Shown one piece after another: positions 48,293-59,243 of a stretch of 64,000 nt of DNA (within the stretch, counting starts at the first letter, position 1; the number at the start of each line of letters is the position of its first letter). Origin of the DNA: Daucus carota subsp. sativus. Taxonomy: Eukaryota > Streptophyta > Magnoliopsida > Apiales > Apiaceae. The translations under genes and the position numbers were made by a program. The DNA is taken from assembly GCF_001625215.2 (NCBI RefSeq), contig NC_030383.2, positions 16,411,197-16,475,196 of the forward strand, written 5' to 3'. Under the pieces are notes generated by a model that did not search any database, was not told the DNA's origin, and saw only the letters and a list, made by a program, of their open reading frames with translations.

Positions 48293-48321
48293 GCTCGCGT
48301 AGCGCGGGCATAATTCTCTAG
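48293..48321 (+). other. Helitron 3' hairpin and CTAG terminus
   Basis: Stem GCTCGCG / CGCGGGC with loop TAG, then ATAATTCT, then CTAG. This geometry is diagnostic of Helitron 3' ends. Confidence 0.7.
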
Positions 48322-48407
48322 TTAGCCATAAATAGAGGCACAATTAACATACTAACCGATTAAATGAGAATCAAGACATTTTCAAAAAAATTCAAATAAT
48401 TTCCATT
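48322..48407. repeat. 86-bp direct repeat bordering the Helitron-like insertion (right)
   Basis: Second copy of 43,867-43,952; one mismatch (CATA for CATC). Confidence 0.92.
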
Positions 48408-48978
48408 TGTACAAAGAATCAACTTTAACATGATAAAGGAAATTCTAATTAAAGAAATTCAAATTTTTATACAATGTACTTGGAATCTAAGTAAAACATC
48501 AATCACTAAATTTACTATAGCAAATACTAAAAAGGTTAATATCAAAATTTAAAATATAAACATATGAGTCGATCACTATTAAAGGAAATAATATTGCATG
48601 ATAAAATTTGTCTCTATTGTAACCGAAAAAATTAGAAATTTAATGCAGACAATTAAATTCAAAAATTAAATACAATTTTATAAAACTGAAATCATAAATT
48701 ATGCCAAAAAATTAGTCAAAGATAATACAACCACCACCGCAAACCACCACCTCATCTCCCCGGAATCTAATATCTCGTATGAACAACATATAAACACCAA
48801 TCAAAAATCTATGTTTGGTCAAGCTCTCAAGATTGCAAAAAACTTATTCTTACGCAAGCAAATATCAAAAAGCAAAAGATATATTTTACGAATAATAATA
48901 TTAAGATTTGATGAACATATCTACATTATTAACGGATCACATAAACAATAAAAAGAGTGTGAATTAGAAAAAATACAC

Positions 48979-49067
48979 CTTAATTTTGTGGAGTATATTC
49001 ACCCAAAATGAGTCGTTTTCAAAGATGTCATTGCAAATGTCGGTGAGTAGATCGAGATCCCAATATT
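48979..49067 (-). pseudogene. Exon-like fragment, possibly the upstream part of the gene at 43,402
   Basis: Minus-strand frame WDLDLLTDICNDIFENDSFW and about 9 further residues ending at a donor (ATTAAG|GTGTAT). No acceptor or start is clear on its 5' side. The protein family is unknown to me. Confidence 0.3.
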
Positions 49068-49195
49068 TGATTCAGTTGAAAACACAAATCGGATGGATCA
49101 AATAGTGTGAATAAGAGATCAAAAGAGATCAAAAACGTTATACTAAATTTTTTATCTAAACATACAAAGAAATATACATAATTTAGAAGAGATGC

Positions 49196-49375
49196 ACTAG
49201 GGGTGATAAAAAACCGCCCAAACCGCATAAACCGCCCGCACCGCACCACAAAACGCGGTTTTTAATTTTTGTTGTGCGGTTGCGGTTTGAATTTTTCACA
49301 AATCGCGCGGTGCGGTGTGGATTGCGGTTTTAATTTTCTTGAATGCGGTTCAAACCGCACCGCACCGCAATATTT
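49196..49375. mobile_element. Half of a hAT-like MITE rich in ACCGC motifs
   Basis: Starts CTAGGGGTGATAAAAAACCGC, a terminus style of plant hAT-like MITEs, and is dense in AACCGC / GCGGTTT in both orientations. A matching right end is not found nearby. Confidence 0.5.
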
Positions 49376-49629
49376 AATATATATTTTAAAAATAAAATTT
49401 ATATATATTTATGTATATATTATAATTATCTATGCACAAATAAAAGAGAGAGTCATACCTTTACTTACAAAGCAGGATGTTTTCTTTAATTTTAATAACT
49501 CTGTGCATTGTTTTTTGATAGATAATAAATTAAAGTAAAACAAAATTGAATGCAAAATGAATAAATAGGGTTACCATTCGTAAAAAGAAGAAGAAAAAAA
49601 CAAGAAGTATCATACTTAAATAAGGGCCT

Positions 49630-49860
49630 AGTTCAGCCCCTATCTACAAAGAGTATTTCTTGAGCTCATTTCATATGTTTCATTCTCCACTGGACTCTGG
49701 AGTCGCATTGTTGTGGAATCATATTTAGTTATAGGCACTGAGAGGATAAAGTAGGTCGACCCAAAGTCTAGTTCGGGCCTCACTTGGATTGGCCTCCCCT
49801 TTTCGTTGTTCGCAGGATTCGTGGGATTGACCCAGTGCATGAAGAACTCGCCCATTTAGG
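49630..49860. other. GC-richer island of unknown origin
   Basis: Base composition is clearly higher in G+C than the surroundings, and a 71-codon minus-strand frame (49,640-49,855) is open. I recognise no protein family. An organellar insertion is possible, but nothing here proves it. Confidence 0.3.
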
Positions 49861-50548
49861 GATTCTTTTGTTGAAGATGGCAGTAGACCAGAAGGCCGGT
49901 TGTTTAAACTTAAAAGTTGCGATTTAAAGCTCTTTCTGATTTTAACTGAAAATTGTTTATATGTATAATAATAATTTTAATCTAAAATCTAAACAATTTA
50001 TATTTGTATAATAAATTAGAAGTCAGTTTAAAGTCAGGATTAGGCAGAAACTGATTTAAAATCAGAATTTAGTTTGAGATATTTTTTCCAGTAATTAAAT
50101 TTTTTGAACTTTTCTTTGATAAAAATTAATCATAAGTCATAAATTATCCATAAATCACTTTTATTTTTATTATTACATATTTAATAACCCATAAGTTATT
50201 AATAAATGAAAATTATCAAAACAGATTTTTTAAACTCCCTGCTTATCAAGTAAGTCACGTTTACCGAAGATGTCAAAACAAGTGATTATCAGTCTGGGCA
50301 GATTTGAATCAGGGAGGATTTTGGAGTCTACGATGAGATGATTTTAGTTGCTTTGTAAAGATTTTAATATGATTAAAAATGGTGTGAATTATTGGACTTC
50401 TCGGTGTTGAGGTAAGTTTCTGATTGATCTTTCTAGTGTTTTAAAAATTATGTGTTTTATGTTTATACTTGATTGTATAAGTTTGGGCTAAGTGATTATA
50501 CTTTGAATTGATTTATGTTCTCGTATATGTGCGGTATTGATCAGGTTT

Positions 50549-50645
50549 GTGAAAATAAGGATCGATTCATCGGGTTGTAGTGACAGTATTCAGAAAATTA
50601 AGGATCGTTATCACCGGGTTGTAGTGACAGTATTCAGAAAATTAA
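50549..50645. repeat. Tandem duplication of a 45-bp unit
   Basis: Two copies of a block containing CGGGTTGTAGTGACAGTATT, each ending CAGAAAATTAA. Confidence 0.85.
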
Positions 50646-50811
50646 ATGACCATTTTGAGATTTTTTTTTTATCCAAAAACAGTTGAGACTCTCTCTTTTC
50701 TATTTTCAATGCACATTTATCAACAATCTTCCTTTTTTACCCTTTGTTACATCATTTCAATAAACATGCATGAGTAAAAATTAATAATTAAATAATTATT
50801 TAAGGGTTTGT

Positions 50812-50981
50812 CTAGTGTGTGCCCATGGGCACATGCTAAGCGCCGAATTTGATATGTTTGGGAAGTTTTGATTGGTGTAGGTGTTGTATTTGCAGGGGGA
50901 TCCACCATTATTAAGATAGGAGAGCCAATCAAAATCTTTGTAAAATTCCGCGCTTAGCATGTGCCCATGGGCACACACTAG
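50812..50981. mobile_element. 170-bp MITE with about 31-bp near-perfect inverted ends
   Basis: Ends CTAGTGTGTGCCCATGGGCA... and its complement match for about 31 bases, and each arm itself contains the palindrome TGTGCCCATGGGCACA. The internal GATCCACCATTATTAA block is shared with 23,461-23,622. Confidence 0.8.
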
Positions 50982-51034
50982 AAAAACTGATTATTTAATA
51001 TATGTGAAACTCGTCTAAATTGGGAAGGAGATTA

Positions 51035-51585
51035 CTCCCTCCTTCCCATTTTAATTGTCCACTTTGCTCAAATCACACATATTAAGAAAAATTAAATATG
51101 ATATGTTGTTATCATTGTTATGCATTAATTATACAAAAACACTACTCCCTCCGTCCCATTTTAGTTGTCACATTTCCTTTTTTGTTGGTCAAATTGACTA
51201 ATTTTTGACCAAAGATTACAAGTCACTCCTTCATTATTTCAAAAATCTGAAAATTACATCTTAAAGTAGATTAAAAGTTATTTCCGGTGACATATTTTTT
51301 TTATTTTTTCAATTGATAAAATATTAATAAATTGCAGTCAAACATGAGTCAATTTGACCGGCACAAAACCAAATGTGACAACTAAAATGGGACGGAGGGA
51401 GTACTAAATTTTCATTCATTTTGTTAAAAGTCAACATAGTTTGCATTGTAAATCATGAAAATTGTACATGCTAATAAATGTTAACATTGAAACTTGTATA
51501 AAATTGTATTGGACAAAGAAGTAGGACAAATAATATGGGAAATTTTTTCTTTGCAAAGTGTACTATTAAAATGGGAAGGAGGGAG
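51035..51585. mobile_element. Outer Stowaway MITE, interrupted
   Basis: Ends CTCCCTCCTTCCCATTTTAA and the complement ...GGGAAGGAGGGAG, with TA at 51,033-51,034 and 51,586-51,587. Removing the inner element and its extra TA leaves about 292 bp. Confidence 0.88.
51145..51401. mobile_element. Inner Stowaway MITE nested in the outer one, 257 bp
   Basis: Ends CTCCCTCCGTCCCATTTTAG and complement, flanked by TA at 51,143-51,144 and 51,402-51,403. Complete, and lies inside the element at 51,035-51,585. Confidence 0.92.
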
Positions 51586-51728
51586 TATAATTTTTGGAAT
51601 TCAAATTAGTTTACATAAATTTCATGAATGGGAATAAATCGTAATTTCTCGATAAAATACAATTTTGAATTTCCTTTGAATATACCTAATATTTATTGAA
51701 TGGTAACAATTACCAAAATCGTAATTTA

Positions 51729-53204
51729 ATGCACCACTCGATGTCAGCTCAATTCTTATTTCTTATAAACCGAGTGGAAAAAAAGGCCCAAGCTCAAAAT
51801 CAAGAAACCCAAACCCTAGAAATCGAATCAGCCACACCATCTTCTCAATCCATGTCTCAGGTTCCATTCTTTCAAGTCCAAGACGACCAAGTCGTTGATT
51901 TAAACGACGACGACGGGGTTGCCACACTTGAAACGACGCCGCTTTGGTCTCGACATGTTGATGGGTTTGATTTTCACACGCCTGATCTTAATTTACCAGC
52001 CTCTGAATTAGATACAGCTACTGTGTCTAATGTGCGAAATACCCCATCTCGATCTCGGATCTGGGATGGCTCCGACCCGGAACAGGACCCGGATCCTTCA
52101 GTGTTAGATGTTGATGTGGGGAATCAGATGAGTTTTGTGATGGATTTGTTTGGTCACAGGATTGAGCACTCGGGTCGTGACCCGGATCCGAATCGGGACC
52201 CGGATTTCCGGGTGGTTGAAAGGGATGGGAACGAGGACGAGGATGAGGATGTTTCTATGGAAAATTTGGAGATGGGTTTGTTTTATAACTGGGCTGACGA
52301 GTCGGATCTTGACCCGGCTTTGGGTCCGAATTGGGAACCGGATTTGGGGGATGGTGATGATGATTGTTACTCTGGGTTCTTTTGTGCTGATTGTGGTAGT
52401 GTGGTTCTTGAATCTTTGGGGGGTTCTGAAACTGTGTCTGATGCGGGTGAATCGGTGGGCTTGGTGGAGCGTGATTTTTTTATGGGTGATTTGGAGGGTG
52501 TGGATATCGAGTGGGAATCGGCGGAAAGAAGAAACGGGGCGAGGAATGATTTATTATTTGGTGATGAGAATGTGGATGCTGAGGGAATTTACTGGGGAGA
52601 TACAGTGCATGTTAATAATAATCGAGATTTTGAGTGGGAGGAAATTGGGGGCTCACTTGAAGATCGTGATGTTTTGAGTATGATTTTTGAAGATGGGGCT
52701 GATGATGATGAGTCAGTTGTGCCTGTAGCGGGAGAAGTTGGCAGAGAAAGAAATGAGACTGTAGTGAATTTGGAGTGGGAAGTTCTGTTGAATATTCATA
52801 ATTTGGAGGTGAATCATGGGTTTGGGCTCGATGATGATTATGGTGCTTATACTGATGATGAGCAGTACACAGAGTATGCAGCTCTATTTGCACAGTTTGG
52901 TGAGGATGACAACCCAATACAGGGAAGACCACCAGCTTCCAAGGCTGTCGTTGAGAATCTTGAGTCGATTCTTATAACTGAAGGTAGTGAGAATGATAAT
53001 GTGATTTGTGCCGTTTGTAAGGATGAGATGAATGTTGGAGAAACTGCAAAGCAGCTGCCTTGTTACCATCAGTACCATGAAGACTGCATTATGCCTTGGT
53101 TGGGGATCCGGAATACCTGTCCAGTTTGTCGCCATGAGTTGCCAACAGATGATCCTGCTTATGAGCTTAGGAGGAGAGGTCTTTTAGAGATGCACACACA
53201 ATGA
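51729..53204 (+). CDS. RING-H2 type E3 ubiquitin ligase (CIP8/RING1-like), 491 residues
   Basis: Intronless. The frame opens upstream, but the first ATG is at 51,729. The N-terminal 420 residues are acidic and low-complexity, rich in Asp-Pro and Glu (DPDPNRDPD, DEDEDED), with a single CADC pair. Residues 427-468 form a canonical RING-H2 (CAVC, LPC, YHQYH, EDC, TCPVC; C3H2C3 order), ending DDPAYELRRR as in the CIP8/RING1/RDUF group. The RING recruits an E2 enzyme; substrates cannot be read. The gene ends TGA at 53,202-53,204. A nested MITE pair ends only 141 bp before the ATG, so it lies in or next to the promoter. All zinc ligands are present and the gene looks functional. Confidence 0.9.
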   Translation: MHHSMSAQFLFLINRVEKKAQAQNQETQTLEIESATPSSQSMSQVPFFQVQDDQVVDLNDDDGVATLETTPLWSRHVDGFDFHTPDLNLPASELDTATVSNVRNTPSRSRIWDGSDPEQDPDPSVLDVDVGNQMSFVMDLFGHRIEHSGRDPDPNRDPDFRVVERDGNEDEDEDVSMENLEMGLFYNWADESDLDPALGPNWEPDLGDGDDDCYSGFFCADCGSVVLESLGGSETVSDAGESVGLVERDFFMGDLEGVDIEWESAERRNGARNDLLFGDENVDAEGIYWGDTVHVNNNRDFEWEEIGGSLEDRDVLSMIFEDGADDDESVVPVAGEVGRERNETVVNLEWEVLLNIHNLEVNHGFGLDDDYGAYTDDEQYTEYAALFAQFGEDDNPIQGRPPASKAVVENLESILITEGSENDNVICAVCKDEMNVGETAKQLPCYHQYHEDCIMPWLGIRNTCPVCRHELPTDDPAYELRRRGLLEMHTQ

Positions 53205-53469
53205 CCTGGCTTTTCAAGCCCTTTTTAGAAAATGGCGAGACTCCTGATAAAGAATTTCTTTTGTAGCTCAACTGGATGTCTAAGACAATCATTGTTTATA
53301 AGTTAGAGATTTGATATGGTGACATCCTAAATGATTTTGTATGCAATATGATTGTGTAGTTGAATGCATCCTAGCTATTGCTTATATTTGGGTTTTGTTT
53401 ATATAAATTATCATCAGATGTAGAACTATCTTATCATACTTGTCTAGTTCCTGAATATGTTTGAGATTG

Positions 53470-54160
53470 AGGGGCCATTTGGCAAATCTGAAAAAATCTG
53501 AATTGAATGATTAATATATCTAAATAATCTGAATCAATGAGGTATCTGAATTCTGAATGAATAATATTGTTTGACAAATAAAAATGTAATATACTATCAT
53601 AATCATTATTATTTTTAAAGTTTTTGCTAAAACAAATTTTGTTATAATTTGGGTCCACGATGATTATTTACATTAAAATTTCATAATATCGTATTTGATA
53701 ATTTATGTTAATTAACATTAATTTATAATAAACATCATTAATTATATTATTCTTAAATAATTAAATCTTGATAAACAAGATTATTAATATGCATCAAATT
53801 AATGAATATAATTTCCTTTTTAAAATTATATTAACCCAGTTGTTGACTATCGAAAAGATAAGCTAAGGTAGTGGCACAACAGCTGAGTGATTCATTTAGA
53901 ATATTTATCCTGTACCATTCAGCTCTATATTAATGATTCAACGCAGGGAAAAAATTTGTCAAATAGTCTGAACAAGATGAAGCGCTCAGATATGTAGTTA
54001 TTCAGCTGCATTAAGAAGTAAACAAATGAGCCCAATATGTCAACAAAGATTTCAGGGGGCGTTTGGATTGAGATTGGGAATGAGAATCGGGAATCAGAAT
54101 TACCTAAAAGGAATGCGGTTCTCATTCCATACAACCAAATAACCCAAACACTAATGCATG
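53470..54160. other. Transposon fragments downstream of the RING gene
   Basis: Contains GGGGCCATTTGGCAAATCTG (about 53,470), a hAT-MITE style terminus, and a block from GGGGGCGTTTGGATTG (54,056) to AACCCAAACACTAATG (54,152) whose ends are imperfect inverted repeats. No gene. Confidence 0.4.
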
Positions 54161-54283
54161 GAATCGAGGTTCTGAATTCCATCAACCCGACTCATTAATC
54201 ATGATTTGTTTGACATATGTTAGTACTGAAGTTACAGCTGGTCGTGTTTGTAGCGACTTGAAGGAAATAGCGTTCTTGACGGC

Positions 54284-54389
54284 TGGGTGTTTCCTGTTGG
54301 TGATTGCTAAGATTATAGTGGATGAGAATTGAGTGTTGGGTGTTTCCTGTTGCTGATTGCTAAGATTATAGTGGATGAAAATGATGGAG
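54284..54389. repeat. Two-copy 53-bp tandem repeat
   Basis: TGGGTGTTTCCTGTTG starts at 54,284 and again at 54,337, followed by the same ATTGCTAAGATTATAGTGGATG block. Confidence 0.9.
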
Positions 54390-54933
54390 ATAAGATTGAT
54401 GGCTTCTTCTTTCCAAAATCTAAGTACTCCCAAATGAGATGCTTTCCTTTCTTATCAATGATCATGGTCTTATTTTCTTCAATACATGTAGTTTCTAAAC
54501 TAAAAAGAAATGATTGTTTATCTTTTGCTTTAGTTTTTAGTCATTTCTCGCCGAAAGATAGGTTACATGATGATGAATACTGCACAGATTTGGCATCTCA
54601 AGTATGTTTGTTTTGGACTAATGTTGAGACAGTTTAAATTGCCAAGAAACATCCATGACATAAAAGTTTCTGCAACAGTAAAACTTTGCTGTAGAATGAG
54701 AAAATCACTTGTTGCTCCTAGAAATTATCTCCCTATCAACTGTCAAACAACCTTTGACATTGTATAATTTGTAGACGACGTAAGTATTTGTCGTCTTCAC
54801 CATGACAAAGTATTTGAGCTTCATTCCATATCTACCTGTGTTTTGGATAATCATCTTCAAGACCATTCTCACCTTCACCCTGCTCAACTCCAGTTTAATG
54901 CCAGACAACGACTTTTCATTCATATATAATTCC

Positions 54934-54938
54934 AAAAA
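54934..54938 (-). terminator. Pol III terminator of tRNA-Ser
   Basis: Run of five T on the minus strand, two bases past the tRNA 3' end. Confidence 0.75.
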
Positions 54939-54940
54939 TT

Positions 54941-55021
54941 CGTCGACAGCAGGGATCGAACCTGCGCGGGCGAACCCAACAGATTTCAAGTCTGTCTCCT
55001 TAACCACTCGGACATATCGAC
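54941..55021 (-). tRNA. tRNA-Ser (anticodon UGA)
   Basis: Minus-strand sequence folds as a class II (long variable arm) tRNA: 7-bp acceptor stem GTCGATA / TGTCGAC with one G-T pair, D-arm with GAGTGGTTAAGG, anticodon loop CTTGAAA with UGA, a GC-rich variable arm and T-arm GGTTCGATCCC. Box A and box B are intact, there is no intron, and a TTTTT Pol III terminator lies at 54,934-54,938. Likely functional. Confidence 0.93.
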
Positions 55022-55029
55022 AAGTGATC

Positions 55030-56075
55030 GAAGGTATCAATTTTATCATACATATACGATTACTATTTTGAATCAAAATTTAATACAATCAATGATTATG
55101 AATGTAGGGAAAAAAACTAAATAGAAAAATATTTAGCATGTGATGTAAAAAAATAATAAAAAATATATTATATAATTAATTAAAATTTAAATAATAAAGT
55201 ACAGTTGGGTTCATACGTTTTTCAATTAACCATTTATGAAGCATTGGTTAACATCAGTCATTTCTTGGTAAGAAGTGAATACTGATGAATGAAAAAAGTC
55301 AAAAGTAACCATAAGAGTTAAACTGAAGAGCGAAAGTCTTTCAAAAATCAGTGACTTTGGTTTATAATATATTAGTCACTTTTGTATTTTTTAATCCTTT
55401 TTTGTGGAAATTATCTTTGTAAACACAAAATCTCAATCATCTTCTCAAATACTTTGTCATCTTGTGAGTTGTGGCCATGAATCGATGATGACATGGACGA
55501 GCTAGCATACTAATAGATATTCCGTCTTCATCACTTTAATAATGGAGGAATAATTAGAGTTTTACAAATGCTGATGAATATTTACCAAATCGGTCAAAAA
55601 ATAATTAACTAATCGTGAATTTGTGGGTAATTTACTTAAAATCGGTGCGCTCTTACGTGCAAAGTTTCTGCAGCTTATTAATAAACAAGTTTGGATGTGA
55701 AATGTGTCAACTTTAAAACAAGATACAATTTGAAAAGTTCAATAATTATCTTTATTATATGGACTAATGAATAGGTTGTCGTAAAAGCTGCATTAGAAAA
55801 TACCTGAAAGATGCTCTGCCTTTTACAATATACATGGAAGATACAGCTCATAAGTTTATAGGAACTCTTTTTTTCTTTTTGGAATTCAACACACTCATCT
55901 GACTATCGTTTTCTCGGCCGAAACCGGATGGTAAAAAAGGGGACCAGATTTAATCACGAAGACACTGTTCAGAGATTATTTAGATAATTTTTTTTTTGTC
56001 AAGATCTACATACTCATAGATGAGTTGTATCATAGATACAATAGCTGCAACACGGATTTGTTTCATCCATCAAAG
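55030..56075. other. AT-rich intergenic DNA, nothing recognised
   Basis: No frame with recognisable motifs and no clear repeat ends seen. Confidence 0.45.
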
Positions 56076-56079
56076 TTTA

Positions 56080-56174
56080 TCATCTAACCGAAAGATACGA
56101 AGGTATCTCCGGACGTCTAGATAATAAGACTTTAAAGTCTGAATAAGAAACCCAAAAAATCTTCTTCCATGATC
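56080..56174 (-). other. Terminal exon of an unrecognised gene (family copy 2)
   Basis: Acceptor ATTTTCAG|GATCATGG, then SWKKIFWVSYSDFKVLLSRR and about 10 residues to a TGA. Same phase and layout as 43,402-43,490, and the DNA on its 5' side is also distantly similar. Possible further exons to the right are not resolved: a donor after LRCILIIELEKYGYLLVMP at about 57,317 and a CT-rich leader at 57,840-57,890. Confidence 0.35.
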
Positions 56175-58182
56175 CTGAAAATCAAAACAAGCAAATAGAA
56201 ACATAAGAATAGTAATTTAATTAAGTATAAAAGGTATATGTAGTAGGGAAAAAATTCCAATTATAACCTATAAATCTTGACAAAAACAGAACATCTTATT
56301 AAATAAAATAAATTTGAACTTATAAAAATATGAGATAATTATAAAAAGTTAAATGTCTAACCAAAGCGAGAAACTTTGGTTAGACACACAAGTGCGAAAA
56401 AATTCATAAATCATTCTAACTTTTCTTATGAGAACAATAATAACATTAACTAAAAAATTTATATATTTGTCAGGAATAAAAATCAATCTCGTTTTAATAA
56501 AAATATAATATAAATATATTATTACTAATATTTAACCACTAAATTGCAAAATACTGACATTAAATTATTAATATATTAAAGTAAATATTTCATAAGTAAT
56601 AAATATAAGCTCGCTAGAAAGTATTTGATATTTAGATTTATATATGCACAAAAAAATAAGATAGAGCTAACAAGCGATAAGTGCAATTGAATACAAGGAA
56701 TAATACTTTAAATAATTATCAATAAAATAATTTACTAATATATACTAGTCATCAAATATGACCTCAACATACCTCTTAAAGGCACAATCATACCATCAAT
56801 TATGGCCCCCAAAATGGTACTCAGACTATTAAAAGTCACTAAACAAGTCATAAGACTTGACCGCGTATATCAAAATTCATTTATGAACAATAAGAAATTA
56901 TATGATATTTATATAATTAACCAACATTTATCGAGAGAATTCAAAATTTGAATCTTAGAGAATTGATAAAAAGGAATCAATTTCTAAATTAAGGAACTAA
57001 CTAATTACAACATATATCATTCAAAAATAGTTGACCGACTTACACCACATTTAAAAAGCGGTAAAAACACATTTAAGACATATAGATCTAAATAAAATTT
57101 TGCTTAAAATATCGTTATTAGCATAAAAGAAATAATGCTAATTTTTAGTCTTTCCAAATAACCTATTGATATGAAAATTTTAAAAAAATTCATGATCCAT
57201 AATAACTTAATCTGAAAAAAGCCGAGGAACAGTATATATATAACAATATTGAGACTCGTCATGAAGAACAAGAAAAACAAAAAATTTTAACGTAAATTAT
57301 TCGTACAAAGATTATACCGGCATCACAAGCAAATAACCATATTTCTCAAGTTCAATAATAAGAATGCACCTCAACGAACACAAACTCAAGAAGATATACA
57401 TCAAAATGAAGAAACGATCCAAACCTAATTTAGCAACAAAAAGATTCACAAGAAGGCTTCTCATTTTCCCAAAAGCAACATATAACCATGTGGTCAATAT
57501 TTTTGTAAAGAGAACTATACTCGACTAATGTGGTAAAATTTATTGGTGGAGTCTAAATTTACATACAAATTTAAACGTTAACCGACACGACCCGAGACCC
57601 GACACAGTCATCACAAACACCAAAAAACAAAAACTAATCAATTATTTGAGTAAAAAAAATCTAACTGTAGTAGGCTTTTCTGGATGAGAAGCATGAGAAC
57701 CAATCGATTGATATATGTATATATAAGAATTTGAAAACTTGATTAGAACGAAGAGTTTCAGCTTTTGATTGAATACTCGACGATGATGGAGAAGCTGGAG
57801 CCGATGTAGATGACTGAGTTGAGATGACTCATGTGAAACTGGTGTGTGAGAGGGAGGGAGAGAGGGAGAGGGGAGAGAGAGAACAATTTTTTTAAAAAAA
57901 TGTATGTTTATAATTTGTTTATAATTGACCAACTTTTGATTGATTAATTTGATTTTTTCGAAAAATAATTTAGACCCGACTAACGATTAATCGAGATAGA
58001 AACCGTCTGAATAACGACTAATTCTGATTGATCACCAACTTTAGAACACGTTCAAAACAGTTTGAATCATTAATATCGAGTTCGCCCGAAAAATATTAAG
58101 ACATCGACATGGTTTCCGTGACAAATTTTGAACCAAGTATTTTTCTTACAAAAGGTGATGACAAAATTTTGGCAAACGTAGT

Positions 58183-58703
58183 GGGTGTTTGGATACACAA
58201 AAGAAGCGCTTTTCTTGTCTGAGAAGTGATTTCCATATTCTGAGGAGCGTTTGGACAAATAAGCAGCAGAGCTTATTTAGAGGTTTATAAGCAGAAGTTG
58301 AGAAGCCAGGTTTCCTGGCTTTTCTTTTTCTCCCCGGGCTTATTTCTACTAATTTACTGAATCACCGGTTAGGACTTGAATTTGATGCTTACATGAAAGT
58401 TTATAAGATATATTGTAATATTATTTTATAAAATCATATATTTGTGACTAAAATTTATAATAATAAATTTTGCTCTAGACAAGTTGATTTATATTTTGAA
58501 AAGTATTATTAATTTATAAATTCAAATCATTAACAATCAATTAAATAAATTATAAATAAAATTATCCAAACATATACAAATTTATAAGCCACAACACCCA
58601 AACACTTTAATAAATTATAAGTCGTGACTCACTTATCACTTATAATCCACTTCTTCACTTTAAGCAATAAGCAACTTCTTTTAAGGCAAGCCAAACGACC
58701 CCG
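58183..58703. mobile_element. hAT-like MITE with GTGGGTGTTTGG ends
   Basis: Left GTGGGTGTTTGGATAC and right GCCAAACGACCCC are imperfect inverted termini; both ends carry AAGAAGCGCTT / AAGCAACTTCTT-type sequence and the inside has GCCAGGTTTCCTGGC. No frame. Confidence 0.55.
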
Positions 58704-58784
58704 TAGTAATACAGTTGATATTCTCTTTGATCTGGCTGCTGGTATTCAACTCGTTTCATGCCCTACATGATTCTAAATAATATA

Positions 58785-59042
58785 CTCCCTCCGTCCCAGC
58801 CAATTCTTTACGTTTGGTTTGGGCACGGAGGTTAAGAAATATGTATAAAGTAGTGGAAAAGAGGAAGAAAAGTGGGTGAAGTGGTGGGACCCGTCAATTT
58901 TTAATGAATAAAAGAGAGATAGTGGAGTAAAAGTAGTGTGAAAAGGGAGTAAAAGTAGTGTGAAAAGGGAGGAAAAATTGGGAAGTGGTGGGACCCATTG
59001 ACTATTTTTGGTAAGTTTTGGAATGTAAAGAATTGGATGGGA
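58785..59042. mobile_element. Stowaway-like MITE, right end degenerate
   Basis: Left end CTCCCTCCGTCCCAGCCAAT after TA. The right side shows the complementary GTAAAGAATTGGATGGGAC, but the final GGAGGGAG is lost. Confidence 0.7.
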
Positions 59043-59243
59043 CATCCCAAAAAGGAAACTGTAGTATCTTCTATACTTGATGAAATTGCGACGAAATTCT
59101 AGTGGCCAAAGCACTAGGCAAGCAGGCATGCGCAAAAGTATATATATCAGTATATAAACAAGATGTGATCATCTTTCTTGTAAATTCTCCAGAAACATTG
59201 GGATTTATATCAATATCGCAATAGATCAGAGCATATAGATAAG

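Larger units (their letters stand above)
43952..48321 (+). mobile_element. Helitron-like element, 4.4 kb, carrying a B3-domain gene
   Basis: The right end has the Helitron 3' signature: a GC-rich hairpin (48,293-48,299 pairing with 48,303-48,309, one G-T pair, 3-nt loop), eight bases, then CTAG (48,318-48,321) followed by T in the host. The left end could be TCCATACAATACTTAA at 43,952, which begins with TC and resembles plant Helitron 5' ends, but this is less certain. No Rep/helicase frame is inside, so it would be non-autonomous. It carries the B3 gene in antisense orientation. Confidence 0.6.

Noticed and set aside
52150..52677. 175-residue Trp/Met-rich plus frame
   Set aside because: Alternate frame of the RING-H2 ligase coding sequence.
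54705..55076. 123-residue minus frame
   Set aside because: Runs through the tRNA-Ser gene; no protein features.
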